Source of the DNA: Klebsiella pneumoniae
Lineage (GTDB): Bacteria; Pseudomonadota; Gammaproteobacteria; Burkholderiales; UBA3065
Length of the DNA stretch: 64,000 nucleotides
Assembly: GCA_945897555.1 (NCBI GenBank)
Contig: CAMDGF010000003.1
Span: forward strand, 1 to 64,000
Direction: 5' to 3'
A program made the position numbers and the translations under genes. Under the pieces are notes generated by a model. The model had not been told where the DNA came from and searched no databases. It was given only the letters and a program-made list of their open reading frames with translations. Shown one piece after another: positions 9,504-19,348 of the stretch. Within the stretch, counting starts at the first letter, position 1; every line of letters starts with the position of its first letter.

Positions 9504-11141
9504 TTAAGAGTGGTATGCGCCGCCCTCGCGCGTGTCCTTCACCAGCACCAAGCCGATCACAAAGGTCATCACCGCGACGATGATCGGGTACCACAGGCCC
9601 TTGTAGATGTCGCCGGTCGCCGCCACGATGGCGAAGCTGGTGGCCGGCAAAAAGCCACCGAACCAGCCGTTGCCGATGTGGTACGGCAGGCTCATCGAGG
9701 TGTAGCGGATGCGCGCCGGGAACAGCTCCACCAGCAACGCGGCGATCGGCCCGTAGACCATGGTCACGTAGAACACCATGAGGAACAGGATGCCGATGAT
9801 CAGCGGCTTGTTCATGCTGGCCGGGTCAGCCTTGCCGGGGTAGTTGGCAGCCTGCAGCGCGGCGCCCATCTCGGCCTTGAAGCGGTCGGCCTCCCCCTTG
9901 GCGTTGTCGGCTTGGCCGTCGTAGGACTTCACCACCGTCTCGCCGACCCGCACTTCGGCCAGCGCGCCAGGCTCAGCCGGCTGGTTCTGGTAGCTGATGC
10001 CGTTCTTCGCGAGGAATTCCTTTGCCACGTCGCAACTGCTGGTGAACTTGGCGGTGCCTGTGGGGTTGAACTGCAGCGAGCATTGCGCCGGGTCGGCATG
10101 CACAGCGACCGGGCTCTGCTGCTGGGCATCCGCCAGCGCCGGGTTGGCGGCGTGCATCAGCGCGCCGAACAGGGGGAAGTAGGTGAGGGCGGCTATGAGG
10201 CAGCCGCTGAGAATGATCGGCTTGCGGCCGATCTTGTCGGAGAGCCAGCCAAAGAACACAAAGAACGGCGTGGCCAGGATGAGTGAGGTGGCGACCATGA
10301 TGTTGGCGGTCGGGCTATCCACCTTGGCCATCTTCTCGAGGAAAAAGAGGGCATAGAACTGGCCCGTGTACCAGACCACACCCTGGCCGGCGGCGGCGCC
10401 AAACAAGGCGATCAGCACCACCTTGAGATTGCGCCACTGGCCAAAGGATTCGGCGAGTGGGTTCTTGGAGCCCTTACCCTCGGCCTTCATGCGCTGAAAG
10501 ACCGGTGATTCGGCCAGCTGCAGGCGGATCCACAGTGAGATCAGCAGCAGCAGGACCGACACGAGGTAAGGCACGCGCCAGCCCCAATCCTTGAAAGCAT
10601 CCTCGCCGAGGTAGGTCCTGGTGCCCAGGATCACCAGCAGCGCGAGCATCAAACCGCCGGTGGCGGTGGTCTGGATCCAGCTGGTGTAAAAGCCGCGTTT
10701 GCCATCGGGGGCGTGTTCGGCCACGTAGGTGGCAGCGCCGCCGTACTCACCACCCAGCGCGAGCCCCTGCAGCAGGCGCAATGTGATGAGGATGATCGGT
10801 GCGGCGATACCGATGCTGTGGTAACTCGGCAGCAGGCCGACGAGAAAGGTCGACGCGCCCATCAAAAGTATCGTGATGAGAAAGGTGTGCTTGCGGCCCA
10901 CCATATCGCCGAGGCGGCCGAACACGATGGCGCCAAAAGGGCGCACGGCAAAGCCGGCGGCAAAGGCGAGCAGCGTGAAGATGGTCTTGGTCGACGCATC
11001 CAGCGGCGTGAAGAACTGGTCGGCGATGATCAGCGCCATCACTCCGAACAGGTAGAAGTCGTACCACTCAAAGACCGTACCCAGTGCGGAGGCAAAGATG
11101 ACCTTCTTCTCCTCGCTGCTCATCGGGTGATGCTGCGCCAT
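9504..11141 (-). CDS. MFS transporter of the metabolite:H+ symporter (MHS) family, with a loop insertion
   Basis: This 545-residue protein opens with the MHS/ProP-like run GTVFEWYDFYLFGVMA and carries the GRLGDMVGRKHTF loop 2-3 motif. Between TM8 and the last four spans there is an extra soluble segment of roughly 90-100 residues with two cysteines (CSLQF and SCDV). The family usually has about 430-450 residues; a longer subgroup with such a loop is known to me. The substrate is probably a carboxylate or osmolyte, but nothing nearby decides it. It is transcribed convergently with spoT and divergently from the chemoreceptor-like gene. Confidence 0.85.
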   Translation of the reverse strand: MAQHHPMSSEEKKVIFASALGTVFEWYDFYLFGVMALIIADQFFTPLDASTKTIFTLLAFAAGFAVRPFGAIVFGRLGDMVGRKHTFLITILLMGASTFLVGLLPSYHSIGIAAPIILITLRLLQGLALGGEYGGAATYVAEHAPDGKRGFYTSWIQTTATGGLMLALLVILGTRTYLGEDAFKDWGWRVPYLVSVLLLLISLWIRLQLAESPVFQRMKAEGKGSKNPLAESFGQWRNLKVVLIALFGAAAGQGVVWYTGQFYALFFLEKMAKVDSPTANIMVATSLILATPFFVFFGWLSDKIGRKPIILSGCLIAALTYFPLFGALMHAANPALADAQQQSPVAVHADPAQCSLQFNPTGTAKFTSSCDVAKEFLAKNGISYQNQPAEPGALAEVRVGETVVKSYDGQADNAKGEADRFKAEMGAALQAANYPGKADPASMNKPLIIGILFLMVFYVTMVYGPIAALLVELFPARIRYTSMSLPYHIGNGWFGGFLPATSFAIVAATGDIYKGLWYPIIVAVMTFVIGLVLVKDTREGGAYHS

Positions 11142-11367
11142 GCCGCCTCCATCCTTCTTGTTGTCGTGGCCACCCGCCGAGCAGCGCAGCTATTGTCCGT
11201 AACGCCACGGCATGCGTCCAGTTGCCCCTTGATGCCGCCGGCTGCCCGAGCTGACAGGCTGTTCTTGCGGCATTTGGCGGAGACAGTAACAATTTTGTTA
11301 TGAGCGTTGCGTAGTTTGCATCCACGCTGCGGTGAGTCTGTTCAATCTGTTGCTGAGGTGCCCTCGA

Positions 11368-13365
11368 GTGCTTTCCAAATTCCTTCTGCGTCTCTCCTTC
11401 CCGCGCAAGTTCGCCTTCATCGGCGCTTCGGCGCTGTTCCTGGTGGTCGGCCTGATCGGGCAGATCAGCGTGCTGATCTGGGATGACGTTGATTTCACTC
11501 GACGCGAGCAGGCCGGTCTCGAGTACCTGCAGACCGTGATCCCGGTGATCACAGGCGTGCAAGCGCATCGGCAGCGCGCCCTCGATGCGATCGCGGATGC
11601 CTCCAAGAAGAGCGCGTTGACAGAGACCCAGCAGGGCCTGGGCAAGGCGGTCGCTGCAGCACGCGAAGCGGGCGCGCAGGCCGACCGCCTGTTCGATACC
11701 GCCAACGTTGCGCGACTTTTGCTGGAGCGGACCGAGCAGATCAATGCAGCCCCGCCGACCGATGCAGAGCAGGTGCGCGGTGATCACGATCGGCTTGCTG
11801 CAGACTGGATGGAGTTTGTGCAGATCGTCGCCAACCGCAGCAACCTCACCCTCGACCCCGAGTTTCCGACCTACTACGGTCAGGATATGGCTTTGGTCCG
11901 CCTGCTGCCGCTGCTCGAGACTGTCGCACAGGCACGCATCGATGGCCTCGAAGGCATCGCTCGCAAGGCGTTCACGCTAGATGTCCGCGTGGGCCTGCTC
12001 AACGCGCGTTCGACCGCGCAGCAGGCCGTGCGCGACCTGCGTGTCGGGCTCGCAGGTGCGCGCCAGTTGCCTGGCATCGATGGCGCCCAGCTGAATGCCG
12101 AGCTCGCCGACATCGAACTGGGCGTCGATGTCTTGGGCGAGTCCATCCAGCAGGTCGCGCTCGAAGGCAATCTGGAGCACTCGGGCCAGGCTTTCGCCGA
12201 CGAATCAGACAACCTCTACAAGGCCGTGAATCAGGTGATCCTGCCGCTGATGGCGTCGGTCGATGCGGGCCTTGAGCAGCGGATCCGCGGCGGGATGCGG
12301 GATATTGCCGTCGCACTCTCCGCCAGCTTGCTGGTGGGCCTCGCCGTGGTCTACCTCTTCTGGCTGATCAGCCACCAGATCTCGACTGGCGCGCGCCAGA
12401 TCGGTGACGCCAGCAGCGAGTTGGCTCGGGGCGATTGCACGGTGCGAGTCGATTTCGCCAGCGGCGACGAACTCGGCGCCATCGCGCGACGCTTCAACCG
12501 CATCGCCGAGAGCTTCTCCGCGCTGCTCAACAACGTCCAGCGCAAGTCGGCCGATGTCGCCCAGGCGGCAGACAACATTGCTGCAGCTGCCGCCGGTTCG
12601 AGCCGCTCGGCCCGCGACGAGAGCGAGGCTGCGTCGGCCATCGCAGCAGCTGTTGAGGAGATGACCAACAGCCTCGGCGAGACTGCCCGGCTCACCGAGC
12701 AGGCGGCGGACCGCTCGCGCGAATCCGGCCGGCTTGCCAACGATGGCCAGACCATCGCCAACAGCGCGTCGCAGGAGATCCTCAAGGTCGCTGATCGCGT
12801 GCGCGATTCGGCCAAGCGCATCGAGCAACTCGACGCCCGCTCGGCAGACATCGATGCCATCGTCAACACCATCCACAAACTGGCCGAACAGACCAACCTG
12901 CTCGCGCTCAACGCTGCCATCGAAGCCGCGCGCGCAGGCGATGCGGGACGCGGCTTCGCGGTGGTTGCAGACGAGGTGCGCAGCCTCGCTGAGCGCACCC
13001 GTGAGGCCACCCGTGCCATTGGCGAGATCGTCGAGTCCATTCAGGCGGACGTGCGTTCGGCTTCGTCAGACATCTTCGAGTGCACCGAGCGGGTGAATGC
13101 CACGGTGAACCTTGCCGGCGAAGTGTCTACTGCACTGCAGCGCATCCAGGATTCAGCACAGGTCACTCTGAGTGAGGTGGCGGGTATCGAGGCTGCCACC
13201 CGCGAGCAGAGCGTCGCCTCGCAAGAGATCGCCAAGAGCATCTCCAATATCGCCGAGATGATCGAGGAGACGAGCGTCGGGGCCGAGCAGAGCGCGCAGG
13301 TGGCGGAGTCGATGCGAGCGCTCGCTGCAGACCTGAAGGGCGCTGTCAGCCAGTTCAAGGCCTGA
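11368..13365 (+). CDS. Methyl-accepting chemotaxis-like transducer beside the Sia module
   Basis: This protein of about 665 residues has a first membrane span near residues 12-35, a long helical periplasmic region and a second span near 310-335. A HAMP segment ([24 protein letters not shown]) and an MCP signalling domain follow, with the hairpin tip [21 protein letters not shown] 11368 was chosen because GAGGTG lies 7 bp upstream; an in-frame GTG at 11332 would add 12 residues. No xWxxF docking tail is present. It is followed within 125 bp by siaB-like, siaC-like and PP2C genes, so it may sense for that module instead of, or besides, the flagellar Che system. Confidence 0.9.
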   Translation: MLSKFLLRLSFPRKFAFIGASALFLVVGLIGQISVLIWDDVDFTRREQAGLEYLQTVIPVITGVQAHRQRALDAIADASKKSALTETQQGLGKAVAAAREAGAQADRLFDTANVARLLLERTEQINAAPPTDAEQVRGDHDRLAADWMEFVQIVANRSNLTLDPEFPTYYGQDMALVRLLPLLETVAQARIDGLEGIARKAFTLDVRVGLLNARSTAQQAVRDLRVGLAGARQLPGIDGAQLNAELADIELGVDVLGESIQQVALEGNLEHSGQAFADESDNLYKAVNQVILPLMASVDAGLEQRIRGGMRDIAVALSASLLVGLAVVYLFWLISHQISTGARQIGDASSELARGDCTVRVDFASGDELGAIARRFNRIAESFSALLNNVQRKSADVAQAADNIAAAAAGSSRSARDESEAASAIAAAVEEMTNSLGETARLTEQAADRSRESGRLANDGQTIANSASQEILKVADRVRDSAKRIEQLDARSADIDAIVNTIHKLAEQTNLLALNAAIEAARAGDAGRGFAVVADEVRSLAERTREATRAIGEIVESIQADVRSASSDIFECTERVNATVNLAGEVSTALQRIQDSAQVTLSEVAGIEAATREQSVASQEIAKSISNIAEMIEETSVGAEQSAQVAESMRALAADLKGAVSQFKA

Positions 13366-13368
13366 AGG

Positions 13369-13383
13369 CCGGGCTCGGCCCGG
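13369..13383 (+). other. GC-rich hairpin after the transducer gene
   Basis: CCGGGC-TCG-GCCCGG forms a perfect 6-bp stem just after the stop codon. It lacks a T-tract, so it may attenuate or stabilise the transcript rather than terminate it. Confidence 0.4.
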
Positions 13384-13444
13384 TGTCATGTAACTGCAGG
13401 CTTCTTTACACCGATGTGTAGCAATCGGAGGCTAAGCTTATTCA

Positions 13445-13461
13445 TTCGGATGAAATCCGAA
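13445..13461. promoter_or_regulatory. Perfect inverted repeat upstream of the siaB-like gene
   Basis: TTCGGAT-GAA-ATCCGAA is a perfect 7-bp palindrome with a 3-base loop, 26 bp before the siaB-like start. It could be an operator or a 5' leader hairpin. No known regulator is assigned. Confidence 0.4.
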
Positions 13462-13487
13462 CGTCTTTGTTTGGCTAGGAAAGGCTC

Positions 13488-14096
13488 ATGACCCGTCTCA
13501 CTGACCCCCAAAACATCGCCGAGGACGCCTACCGGTTCCGTACCGAGCTCGACCGGCGAGACATCATCTCCTCCTACAGCGGCCCGCTCACCGACGACAT
13601 CCTTTCGAGTCTCGGCAATTCCCTTCGCACCAAGATGGAGTTCGACGAGACCGACCGCAAGGTGGCGCGCAGCGTCTTTTCGGCGCTGGTCGAGCAGGCA
13701 CAGAACATTATGCGCTACTCGGCCGAGACCCAGGCGCCGCCTGAAGGCGTCGAGCTGTCCGGCAAGTCGCCTGAGGACGCCTCCCTGCGCTTTGGCATGG
13801 TCGTCATCGGGCACCTCGAGCTGGGTCCCTACTACGTCAGCTGCTCTAACGTCATCGACGACGCGACGGTGCCCCGTCTGCGCGAAATCATCGCCTCGCT
13901 GCAGGGCAAAGAACGCAAGGAACTCAACGCGATGATGAAGGAGCAATTGCATGACGGCCCGCCAGAAGGGTCGAAGGGCGCCGGGGTGGGCTGGATCACC
14001 ATCGCCCGTGAAGCTTCGGGCGGTTTCGAGTTCGATTTCTTTCCCATCCTTGGCACCGACAAGAGTTATTTCACTTTCAAGGCCTACTTCAAGTGA
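13488..14096 (+). CDS. siaB: SiaB-family protein kinase
   Basis: This 202-residue protein resembles SiaB (DUF6272), the kinase of the SiaABC partner-switching system. The helix ALVEQAQNIMRYSAE resembles the N-box of GHKL kinases, and a glycine-rich GAGVGWITIARE segment lies near the C-terminus. In Pseudomonas aeruginosa SiaB phosphorylates SiaC, which controls aggregation and biofilm formation. AGGAAAGG lies just upstream of ATG 13488. It overlaps the siaC-like frame at GTGA and precedes a PP2C phosphatase. The family assignment is from sequence resemblance and context. Confidence 0.8.
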   Translation: MTRLTDPQNIAEDAYRFRTELDRRDIISSYSGPLTDDILSSLGNSLRTKMEFDETDRKVARSVFSALVEQAQNIMRYSAETQAPPEGVELSGKSPEDASLRFGMVVIGHLELGPYYVSCSNVIDDATVPRLREIIASLQGKERKELNAMMKEQLHDGPPEGSKGAGVGWITIAREASGGFEFDFFPILGTDKSYFTFKAYFK

Positions 14097-14101
14097 TCAC
14101 C

Positions 14102-14482
14102 ATGACCAATATCTTCCTCGGCGCCGGCGTGCGCACCCCGCAAGTCAACTTTGCTTTCGACAAAGGCGTCTTTTCGCTCGAGGGTGAGTCCTACCCCGAG
14201 GACGTGAGGTCTTTCTACGACGAGCCCATGGGTCAGTTCTATGACTGGCTGGCTTCGAGCGAGGGGTCGATCCGCTTTGAATTCAAGCTCGTCTACTTCA
14301 ACAGCTCGACCGCCAAGGTCATCATGGATCTGATGGAGAGGCTCGAAGAGGCCGCTGGCGACGGGCGCGAATGCCTGGTCTTCTGGTATCACGCCGAGGA
14401 CGACGACAACATCAAGGAGCTCGGCGAGGAGTTTGCCGAGGATCTCAAAGCCGCCAAGTTCCAGCTCGTCGAAGTGGCCTGA
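14102..14482 (+). CDS. siaC: SiaC-family regulatory protein (DUF1987)
   Basis: This 126-residue protein has the DUF1987/SiaC core: GVFSLEGESYPED, then FKLVYFNSSTAKVIMDLMERLE. The serine/threonine cluster NSST aligns with the phosphoacceptor region of SiaC (reported as Thr68 in Pseudomonas aeruginosa). ATG 14102 is preferred; GTG 14093, which overlaps the siaB stop, would add three residues. In the family, unphosphorylated SiaC binds and activates a diguanylate cyclase, but none is encoded next to it here. Confidence 0.8.
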   Translation: MTNIFLGAGVRTPQVNFAFDKGVFSLEGESYPEDVRSFYDEPMGQFYDWLASSEGSIRFEFKLVYFNSSTAKVIMDLMERLEEAAGDGRECLVFWYHAEDDDNIKELGEEFAEDLKAAKFQLVEVA

Positions 14483-14486
14483 AGCC

Positions 14487-15698
14487 ATGACTTTGACGGT
14501 CTCCGCTCGTGAACTCATGACACCCACCGAGACGGTCCGGGTGTCGGCCCGATGCGAGAGCATCGTGCCTCGCATCCGCAAGGATGGCAGCCTGCAATTG
14601 GTGGTCGTGGTCGATGATGCCGATCGCCCAGTCGGGGTGCTCGAGCGCATCGAGGTGCTCACCGAGATGTCCAACCCGCTGGCCTACGCCCTGTTCCAGA
14701 ATCGGCCGGTGTCGACCCTCATGGACGAGGAGTTCTTCAGCTTCCCGGTCGATGGCGACCTCGCCGACCTGAGTTCGCTCATCAACGAGAGCGCCCAGAG
14801 TATCGACAGCGGAGGCGTGGTGCTGCTTGAGGACGGGCATTGCGCCGGGGTGCTGCTGTATGCCGATTTCCTCGGTTACATGGTGCGTCAGGATGCCGAT
14901 CGCGCGAAGGAATTGGCCGAGGCGCACGAGGTGGTGATGGATTCGGTGAACTATGCGAGCCGGATCCAGCAGGGGCTTCTGGGCGACCGTGACAAGATGC
15001 GCGCCTCGTTCGTCGACGTCGGCATCATTTGGGAACCGCGTGATGTGGTGGGCGGCGATATCTTCTGGCAATCGCCGAAGCGCTCGGATGGCATGTTCTG
15101 GGTCGCTCTGGTGGATTGCACGGGCCACGGTGTGCCGGGGGCCATGGTCTCCATGCTGGTGGCTTCCGCGCTGAATCGGCTGTGGGAGACCCACATCGAA
15201 GGCTCACCTGGCGAGATCCTTGGAAAGCTGGGAGACCTCGTCAGGCAGGCGCTCAACCAAGACTCAGACACTGCCCTGTCGAACGATGGCTTTGACGCTG
15301 CGCTGTGCCGGGTCGATCCCGAACGGGGCGTGGTGGCCTACGCGGGTGCCCGCATCGGCTTGTTCGCCATCCCGCGGGAGCAGGAGCCGGTCATCCGCAT
15401 CAATGGCTTCAAGATGGCGCTTGGCTACAAGGGCACTGAGCCGCACGCGCCCTTGCCCAACACGGAGCTCAACACCCGCGATATCTCGGCGTTGGTGATG
15501 GCGACCGATGGCGTGTTCGACCAGCCTGGCGGTGCTAATGTCCGCGCCTTCGGACCCGCCCGTCTGGCCGATTTCCTCGGCGCCCATCGTGCCGATCCGG
15601 CCAGCGAACTGGCGCACAAGCTGCAGGCCGAGCTCACCCATTGGCGTGGTGAGCAGTCACGTCGCGACGATCTCAGCGCGCTCGTGCTCGGCTTCTGA
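14487..15698 (+). CDS. PP2C/SpoIIE-type phosphatase with CBS-like N-terminal domain
   Basis: This 403-residue soluble protein has an N-terminal region (1-140) resembling a CBS pair: ARELMTPTETV, then LMDEEFFSFPVDGDLADLSSLI. A SpoIIE/PP2C domain follows at about 150-403. All metal-binding motifs are present: PRDVVGGDIFW, VDCTGHGVPGAM, VMATDGVFDQ and RRDDLSALVL. It probably dephosphorylates the SiaC-like protein, as SiaA does. Pseudomonas SiaA instead carries membrane spans and HAMP, so here the sensory part may be split off into the upstream transducer. The start lies 5 bp after siaC. Confidence 0.85.
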   Translation: MTLTVSARELMTPTETVRVSARCESIVPRIRKDGSLQLVVVVDDADRPVGVLERIEVLTEMSNPLAYALFQNRPVSTLMDEEFFSFPVDGDLADLSSLINESAQSIDSGGVVLLEDGHCAGVLLYADFLGYMVRQDADRAKELAEAHEVVMDSVNYASRIQQGLLGDRDKMRASFVDVGIIWEPRDVVGGDIFWQSPKRSDGMFWVALVDCTGHGVPGAMVSMLVASALNRLWETHIEGSPGEILGKLGDLVRQALNQDSDTALSNDGFDAALCRVDPERGVVAYAGARIGLFAIPREQEPVIRINGFKMALGYKGTEPHAPLPNTELNTRDISALVMATDGVFDQPGGANVRAFGPARLADFLGAHRADPASELAHKLQAELTHWRGEQSRRDDLSALVLGF

Positions 15699-15746
15699 TC
15701 GCGGCCACCCCCGCGCGAGGCGTGTCGGGGTGGTGCGTCGTGTTGC

Positions 15747-16838
15747 TCAGACGTTGAACAGGAAGTTCATCACGTCGCCGTCCTTGACCACATAGTCCTT
15801 GCCTTCGGCGCGCATCTTGCCGGCCTCTTTGGCACCGTGCTCGCCGTTGTGTGCAACAAAGTCGGCGAAGCCGATGGTCTGCGCGCGGATGAAGCCCTTC
15901 TCGAAGTCGGTGTGGATGACTCCGGCGGCCTGCGGCGCGGTGTCGCCCTTGTGGATGGTCCATGCCCGCACCTCTTTGACCCCTGCGGTGAAGTAGGTCT
16001 GTAGCCCGAGCAGGTCGTAGCCGGCGCGGATCAGCCGGTCGAGGCCGGGCTCCGTGAGGCCCAAGTCGGCCAGAAAGGCCAACTTGTCCTCGTCGTCGAG
16101 GTCAGCCAACTCGGCCTCGAGCTTGGCGCACAGCACCACCACAGGTGCGTTCTCTTGAGCCGCGTGCGCGCGCAGGCGGTCGAGGAGCGGGTTGTTCTCG
16201 AAGCCGCTCTCGTCCACGTTGGCCACGTACATGGCCGGCTTGATGGTGAGCAGGCAAAGCGGCTTTGCCAGTAGCTTCTCGTCGTCGGACAGCGCCAACG
16301 TACGCGCGGGGCGGCCCTCGTTCAGGTGTGGCACCAGCCTCTCCAGCACGGCCACCAGCTTCTGCGCCTCCTTGTCGCCGCTCTTGGCCTTCTTGCCGTC
16401 GCGCGCGATGGCCTTCTCGACGCTGGCCAGGTCTGCCAAGGCCAGTTCGGTGACGATGGTCTCGATGTCGGCGATCGGGTCGACGCGGCCGTTCACGTGC
16501 ACCACGTTGGCGTCCTCGAAGCAGCGCACCACGTTGACGATGGCATCGGTCTCGCGGATGTTGGCGAGGAACTGGTTGCCCAGGCCTTCGCCTTTGCTGG
16601 CGCCCGCCACCAGGCCAGCGATGTCGACAAACTCCACGATGGCCGGCTGGATCTTCTGCGGCTTGACGATCTCGGCCAGCTTGGCCAATCGCGGGTCCGG
16701 CACCTCGACGATGCCGACGTTGGGCTCGATGGTGCAGAACGGGTAGTTCTCGGCGGCGATGCCGGCCTTGGTCAGCGCGTTAAAGAGGGTCGATTTGCCG
16801 ACGTTGGGCAGGCCGACGATGCCGCATTGAAGACTCAT
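15747..16838 (-). CDS. ychF: Redox-regulated ATPase YchF
   Basis: This 363-residue Obg-family protein has P-loop [15 protein letters not shown] near the N-terminus, the [11 protein letters not shown] segment and a C-terminal TGS domain ending in MNFLFNV, which is very typical of YchF/OLA1. It binds ATP rather than GTP and associates with ribosomes. It is the last gene of the minus-strand lolB-to-ychF block, after pth. Confidence 0.97.
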   Translation of the reverse strand: MSLQCGIVGLPNVGKSTLFNALTKAGIAAENYPFCTIEPNVGIVEVPDPRLAKLAEIVKPQKIQPAIVEFVDIAGLVAGASKGEGLGNQFLANIRETDAIVNVVRCFEDANVVHVNGRVDPIADIETIVTELALADLASVEKAIARDGKKAKSGDKEAQKLVAVLERLVPHLNEGRPARTLALSDDEKLLAKPLCLLTIKPAMYVANVDESGFENNPLLDRLRAHAAQENAPVVVLCAKLEAELADLDDEDKLAFLADLGLTEPGLDRLIRAGYDLLGLQTYFTAGVKEVRAWTIHKGDTAPQAAGVIHTDFEKGFIRAQTIGFADFVAHNGEHGAKEAGKMRAEGKDYVVKDGDVMNFLFNV

Positions 16839-16899
16839 TTGGGATCCTTGTTGCCTAGGGTTCGGGGGTGGAGATGGCCGCGCCCCGGATTGCCGCTGT

Positions 16900-17481
16900 T
16901 CATGGTGCCGCAGTATGCAGCCGCATCATCGCCTGCTCGAAGTCACCGCGGGCAATGTCGGGCCACACCTCGAGCGCGCGGCGCATGGCCAGTTCGATGC
17001 CATCTTCCTCGGCGCGGGAAGGGCGGTCGAGTACGAAGCCCACCACCTTTTCGCGATCACCCGGGTGGCCGATGCCCAGGCGCAGCCTCCAGTAGTCCTT
17101 GCCCAGTTGAGCGTCGATGTCTTTGAGGCCATTGTGCCCTCCATGGCCGCCGCCTTGTTTGAGGCGCGCGGTGCCCGGCGGTAGATCGAGTTCGTCGTGC
17201 ACCACCAGCACTTCGGCCGGGGCGATCTTGTAGAAGCGCGCCAGTGCGCCGACCGCCTGGCCGCTGCGGTTCATGAAGGTGTCCGGCTTGAGCAGCCAGA
17301 TATCGCCTTCGGGCCCACGCACCTTGGCCACCTGGCCGGCGAACTTGCCCTCGGTAGCCCAACGCGCGCCCAGTTCGGTGGCGAGACGATCGACCCACCA
17401 GAAGCCAGCGTTGTGCCGGGTGGCGTCGTATTCGCGGCCCGGGTTGCCAAGGCCGGCGATGAGGCGGAGCGGCAGCGTCAT
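16900..17481 (-). CDS. pth: Peptidyl-tRNA hydrolase
   Basis: This 193-residue protein has the Pth signature [20 protein letters not shown] with the catalytic histidine, plus HDELDLPPG and GGHNGLKDI. It releases peptides from peptidyl-tRNA. It lies 69 bp downstream of rplY, with a terminator between them, and upstream of ychF, the common proteobacterial order. Confidence 0.97.
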   Translation of the reverse strand: MTLPLRLIAGLGNPGREYDATRHNAGFWWVDRLATELGARWATEGKFAGQVAKVRGPEGDIWLLKPDTFMNRSGQAVGALARFYKIAPAEVLVVHDELDLPPGTARLKQGGGHGGHNGLKDIDAQLGKDYWRLRLGIGHPGDREKVVGFVLDRPSRAEEDGIELAMRRALEVWPDIARGDFEQAMMRLHTAAP

Positions 17482-17500
17482 GGCTCTGTGCGGGGCGGTT

Positions 17501-17531
17501 CAAAAAGAAAGCCCGTACACGACGGGCTTTC
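17501..17531 (-). terminator. Intrinsic terminator downstream of rplY
   Basis: On the minus strand GAAAGCCCGT and ACGGGCTTTC form a perfect 10-bp stem with a 5-base loop, followed by TTTTTG. It lies between rplY and pth. Confidence 0.9.
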
Positions 17532-17550
17532 GTCCGGGTCGGGCATCCGC

Positions 17551-18168
17551 TTACTGCGCGGCAGCGTCGCCACCTTCAGCGGCGTCGTCAACGGCTCCAC
17601 CGCGCGGTGCCATGCAGAGCGCCACCACGGCATTGTCACCGTGGCGCAGTGCGGTGCTCTCCACACCTTCCGGCAACTTCAGATCGGCCAGGTGCACCGA
17701 TTGCCCGGCGTTCAGACCACTGAGGTCCACGGCGATGAACTCCGGCAGATTCTCGGGCAAGCAGGCGACGTCCAGCTCCAGCACGACGTGGCTGATCTTG
17801 CCGCCCTGAAGCTTGACGCCGGGGGCGTCCTCTTCGCCGCTGAAGTGCAGGGGCACCTTCATGTGGATGGGCTCGCCGGCTGCCACACGCTGGAAGTCGA
17901 TGTGCATCACCTGCTGCTTGAAAGGGTGCATCTGGTAGTCACGCAGGAGCACCGGCTCCTTCTTGCCGTCGAGTGACATGCTCAGCACGGAGGCGTGGAA
18001 GGCCTCATCCTGCAGCGCGTAGTAGAGCGCGTTGTGGTCGAGCTCGATGGCCACAGCGTCCGTGTGTCCGCCGTAGACGATGCCAGGCACCTTGTTCGCA
18101 CGACGCAGGCGGCGGCTCGCTCCGGTGCCCTGCGTGGTGCGGTTGAATGCGATGAATTCGATGGTCAT
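17551..18168 (-). CDS. rplY: 50S ribosomal protein L25/general stress protein Ctc
   Basis: This 205-residue long-form L25 (CTC/TL5 type) has an N-terminal 5S rRNA-binding domain (about 1-95, with [19 protein letters not shown]) and a C-terminal beta domain. An Ala/Gly/Asp-rich tail follows. It binds 5S rRNA in the large subunit. It lies between prs and pth, its usual place. Confidence 0.95.
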   Translation of the reverse strand: MTIEFIAFNRTTQGTGASRRLRRANKVPGIVYGGHTDAVAIELDHNALYYALQDEAFHASVLSMSLDGKKEPVLLRDYQMHPFKQQVMHIDFQRVAAGEPIHMKVPLHFSGEEDAPGVKLQGGKISHVVLELDVACLPENLPEFIAVDLSGLNAGQSVHLADLKLPEGVESTALRHGDNAVVALCMAPRGGAVDDAAEGGDAAAQ

Positions 18169-18260
18169 TTGAATCTCCGGTACTTCAGTGGTTGCTGCTT
18201 GGGTGTCCCGGCCGCGACCAGCCGGGGGTGGGTGCCCTTGCGGGCGGGTCTGTCAGCGCG

Positions 18261-19211
18261 CTAATCGATGAACAGCGAACTGACGGAATCTTCGTTGCTG
18301 ATGCGGCGGATGGTCTCTGCCAGCAGTTCGGCGCAAGAGAGCTGCAGGATGCGATCGCAAGCTTCGGCGGCCGACGACAAGGGGATGGTGTCGGTGACCA
18401 CGAGCTGGTCGAGGTGGGACCGGCTGATGCGTTCGATGGCCGGGCCTGAGAGCACTGGGTGCGTGGCGTAGGCCAGAACCTTTGCGGCGCCGCGCTCCTT
18501 GAGTGCGGCGGCGGCCTGACACAGGGTGTTCGCGGTGTCGACCATGTCGTCCATGATGACGCAGGTGCGCCCCTCGATCTCGCCGATGATGTGCATCACC
18601 TCGGCCACATTCGGGCGCGGCCGGCGCTTGTCGATGATGGCGAGGTCGCAGCACAGCTGCTTGGCGATGGCACGTGCGCGCACCACCCCGCCAACATCGG
18701 GCGACACCACCACGAGATCGGGGTGGTTCTGCAGCTTCAGATGCTTGAGCAGGACGGGCGTGGCGTAGATGTTGTCGACCGGGATGTCGAAGAAGCCCTG
18801 GATCTGATCGGAGTGCAGGTCCATGGTCAGCACGCGATCGACGCCAGCGCTGGAGAGCATATTGGCGACCAGGCGCGCCGAGATGGCGACGCGGGCAGAG
18901 CGCGGGCGGCGGTCTTGGCGGGCATAGCCAAAATACGGAATGGCGGCGGTGATGCGGCCGGCCGAGGCGCGTCGCAGCGCGTCGACCATGATCATCAGTT
19001 CCATCAGGTTGTCGTTGGTCGGTGCGCAAGTGGACTGCAGCACGAATACATCCCTGCCGCGCACGTTCTCAAGCAGTTCGACCATCACCTCGCCATCGGA
19101 GAAGCGGCCGACCTGCGCGCGCCCGAGCGCGAGGCCCAAGTCCTTCGACACGGCCGAGGCCAGCAAGGGGTTGGCATTGCCGGCAAACACCATCAGGGAT
19201 TCGAGCGACAC
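18261..19211 (-). CDS. prs: Ribose-phosphate pyrophosphokinase
   Basis: This 316-residue PRPP synthetase has [10 protein letters not shown] near the start, the [18 protein letters not shown] motif, and the PRPP-binding loop as [10 protein letters not shown]. The family usually shows DDM(I/V)DTGGT, so TANT is a mild variation. It makes PRPP from ribose 5-phosphate and ATP for nucleotide, His and Trp synthesis. It lies just after tRNA(Gln) and before rplY. Confidence 0.96.
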   Translation of the reverse strand: MSLESLMVFAGNANPLLASAVSKDLGLALGRAQVGRFSDGEVMVELLENVRGRDVFVLQSTCAPTNDNLMELMIMVDALRRASAGRITAAIPYFGYARQDRRPRSARVAISARLVANMLSSAGVDRVLTMDLHSDQIQGFFDIPVDNIYATPVLLKHLKLQNHPDLVVVSPDVGGVVRARAIAKQLCCDLAIIDKRRPRPNVAEVMHIIGEIEGRTCVIMDDMVDTANTLCQAAAALKERGAAKVLAYATHPVLSGPAIERISRSHLDQLVVTDTIPLSSAAEACDRILQLSCAELLAETIRRISNEDSVSSLFID

Positions 19212-19259
19212 GCTGGCGTTCTCCGCATCGTCATTGGCACCGGGGTGCCGTGGAGCTTA

Positions 19260-19334
19260 TGGCTGGGGAGGTAGGGATCGAACCTACGAATGCCGGAATC
19301 AAAATCCGGTGCCTTACCACTTGGCGACTCCCCA
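19260..19334 (-). tRNA. tRNA-Gln (anticodon TTG)
   Basis: A 75-nt cloverleaf reads TGGGGAG...CTCCCCA-G-CCA on the minus strand, with CCA encoded. The anticodon loop TTTTGAT gives TTG (Gln), and the T-loop GTTCGATCC is intact. It lies between ispE and prs and is likely processed from their common transcript. Confidence 0.97.
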
Positions 19335-19348
19335 GTGTCGGGTTCGGG

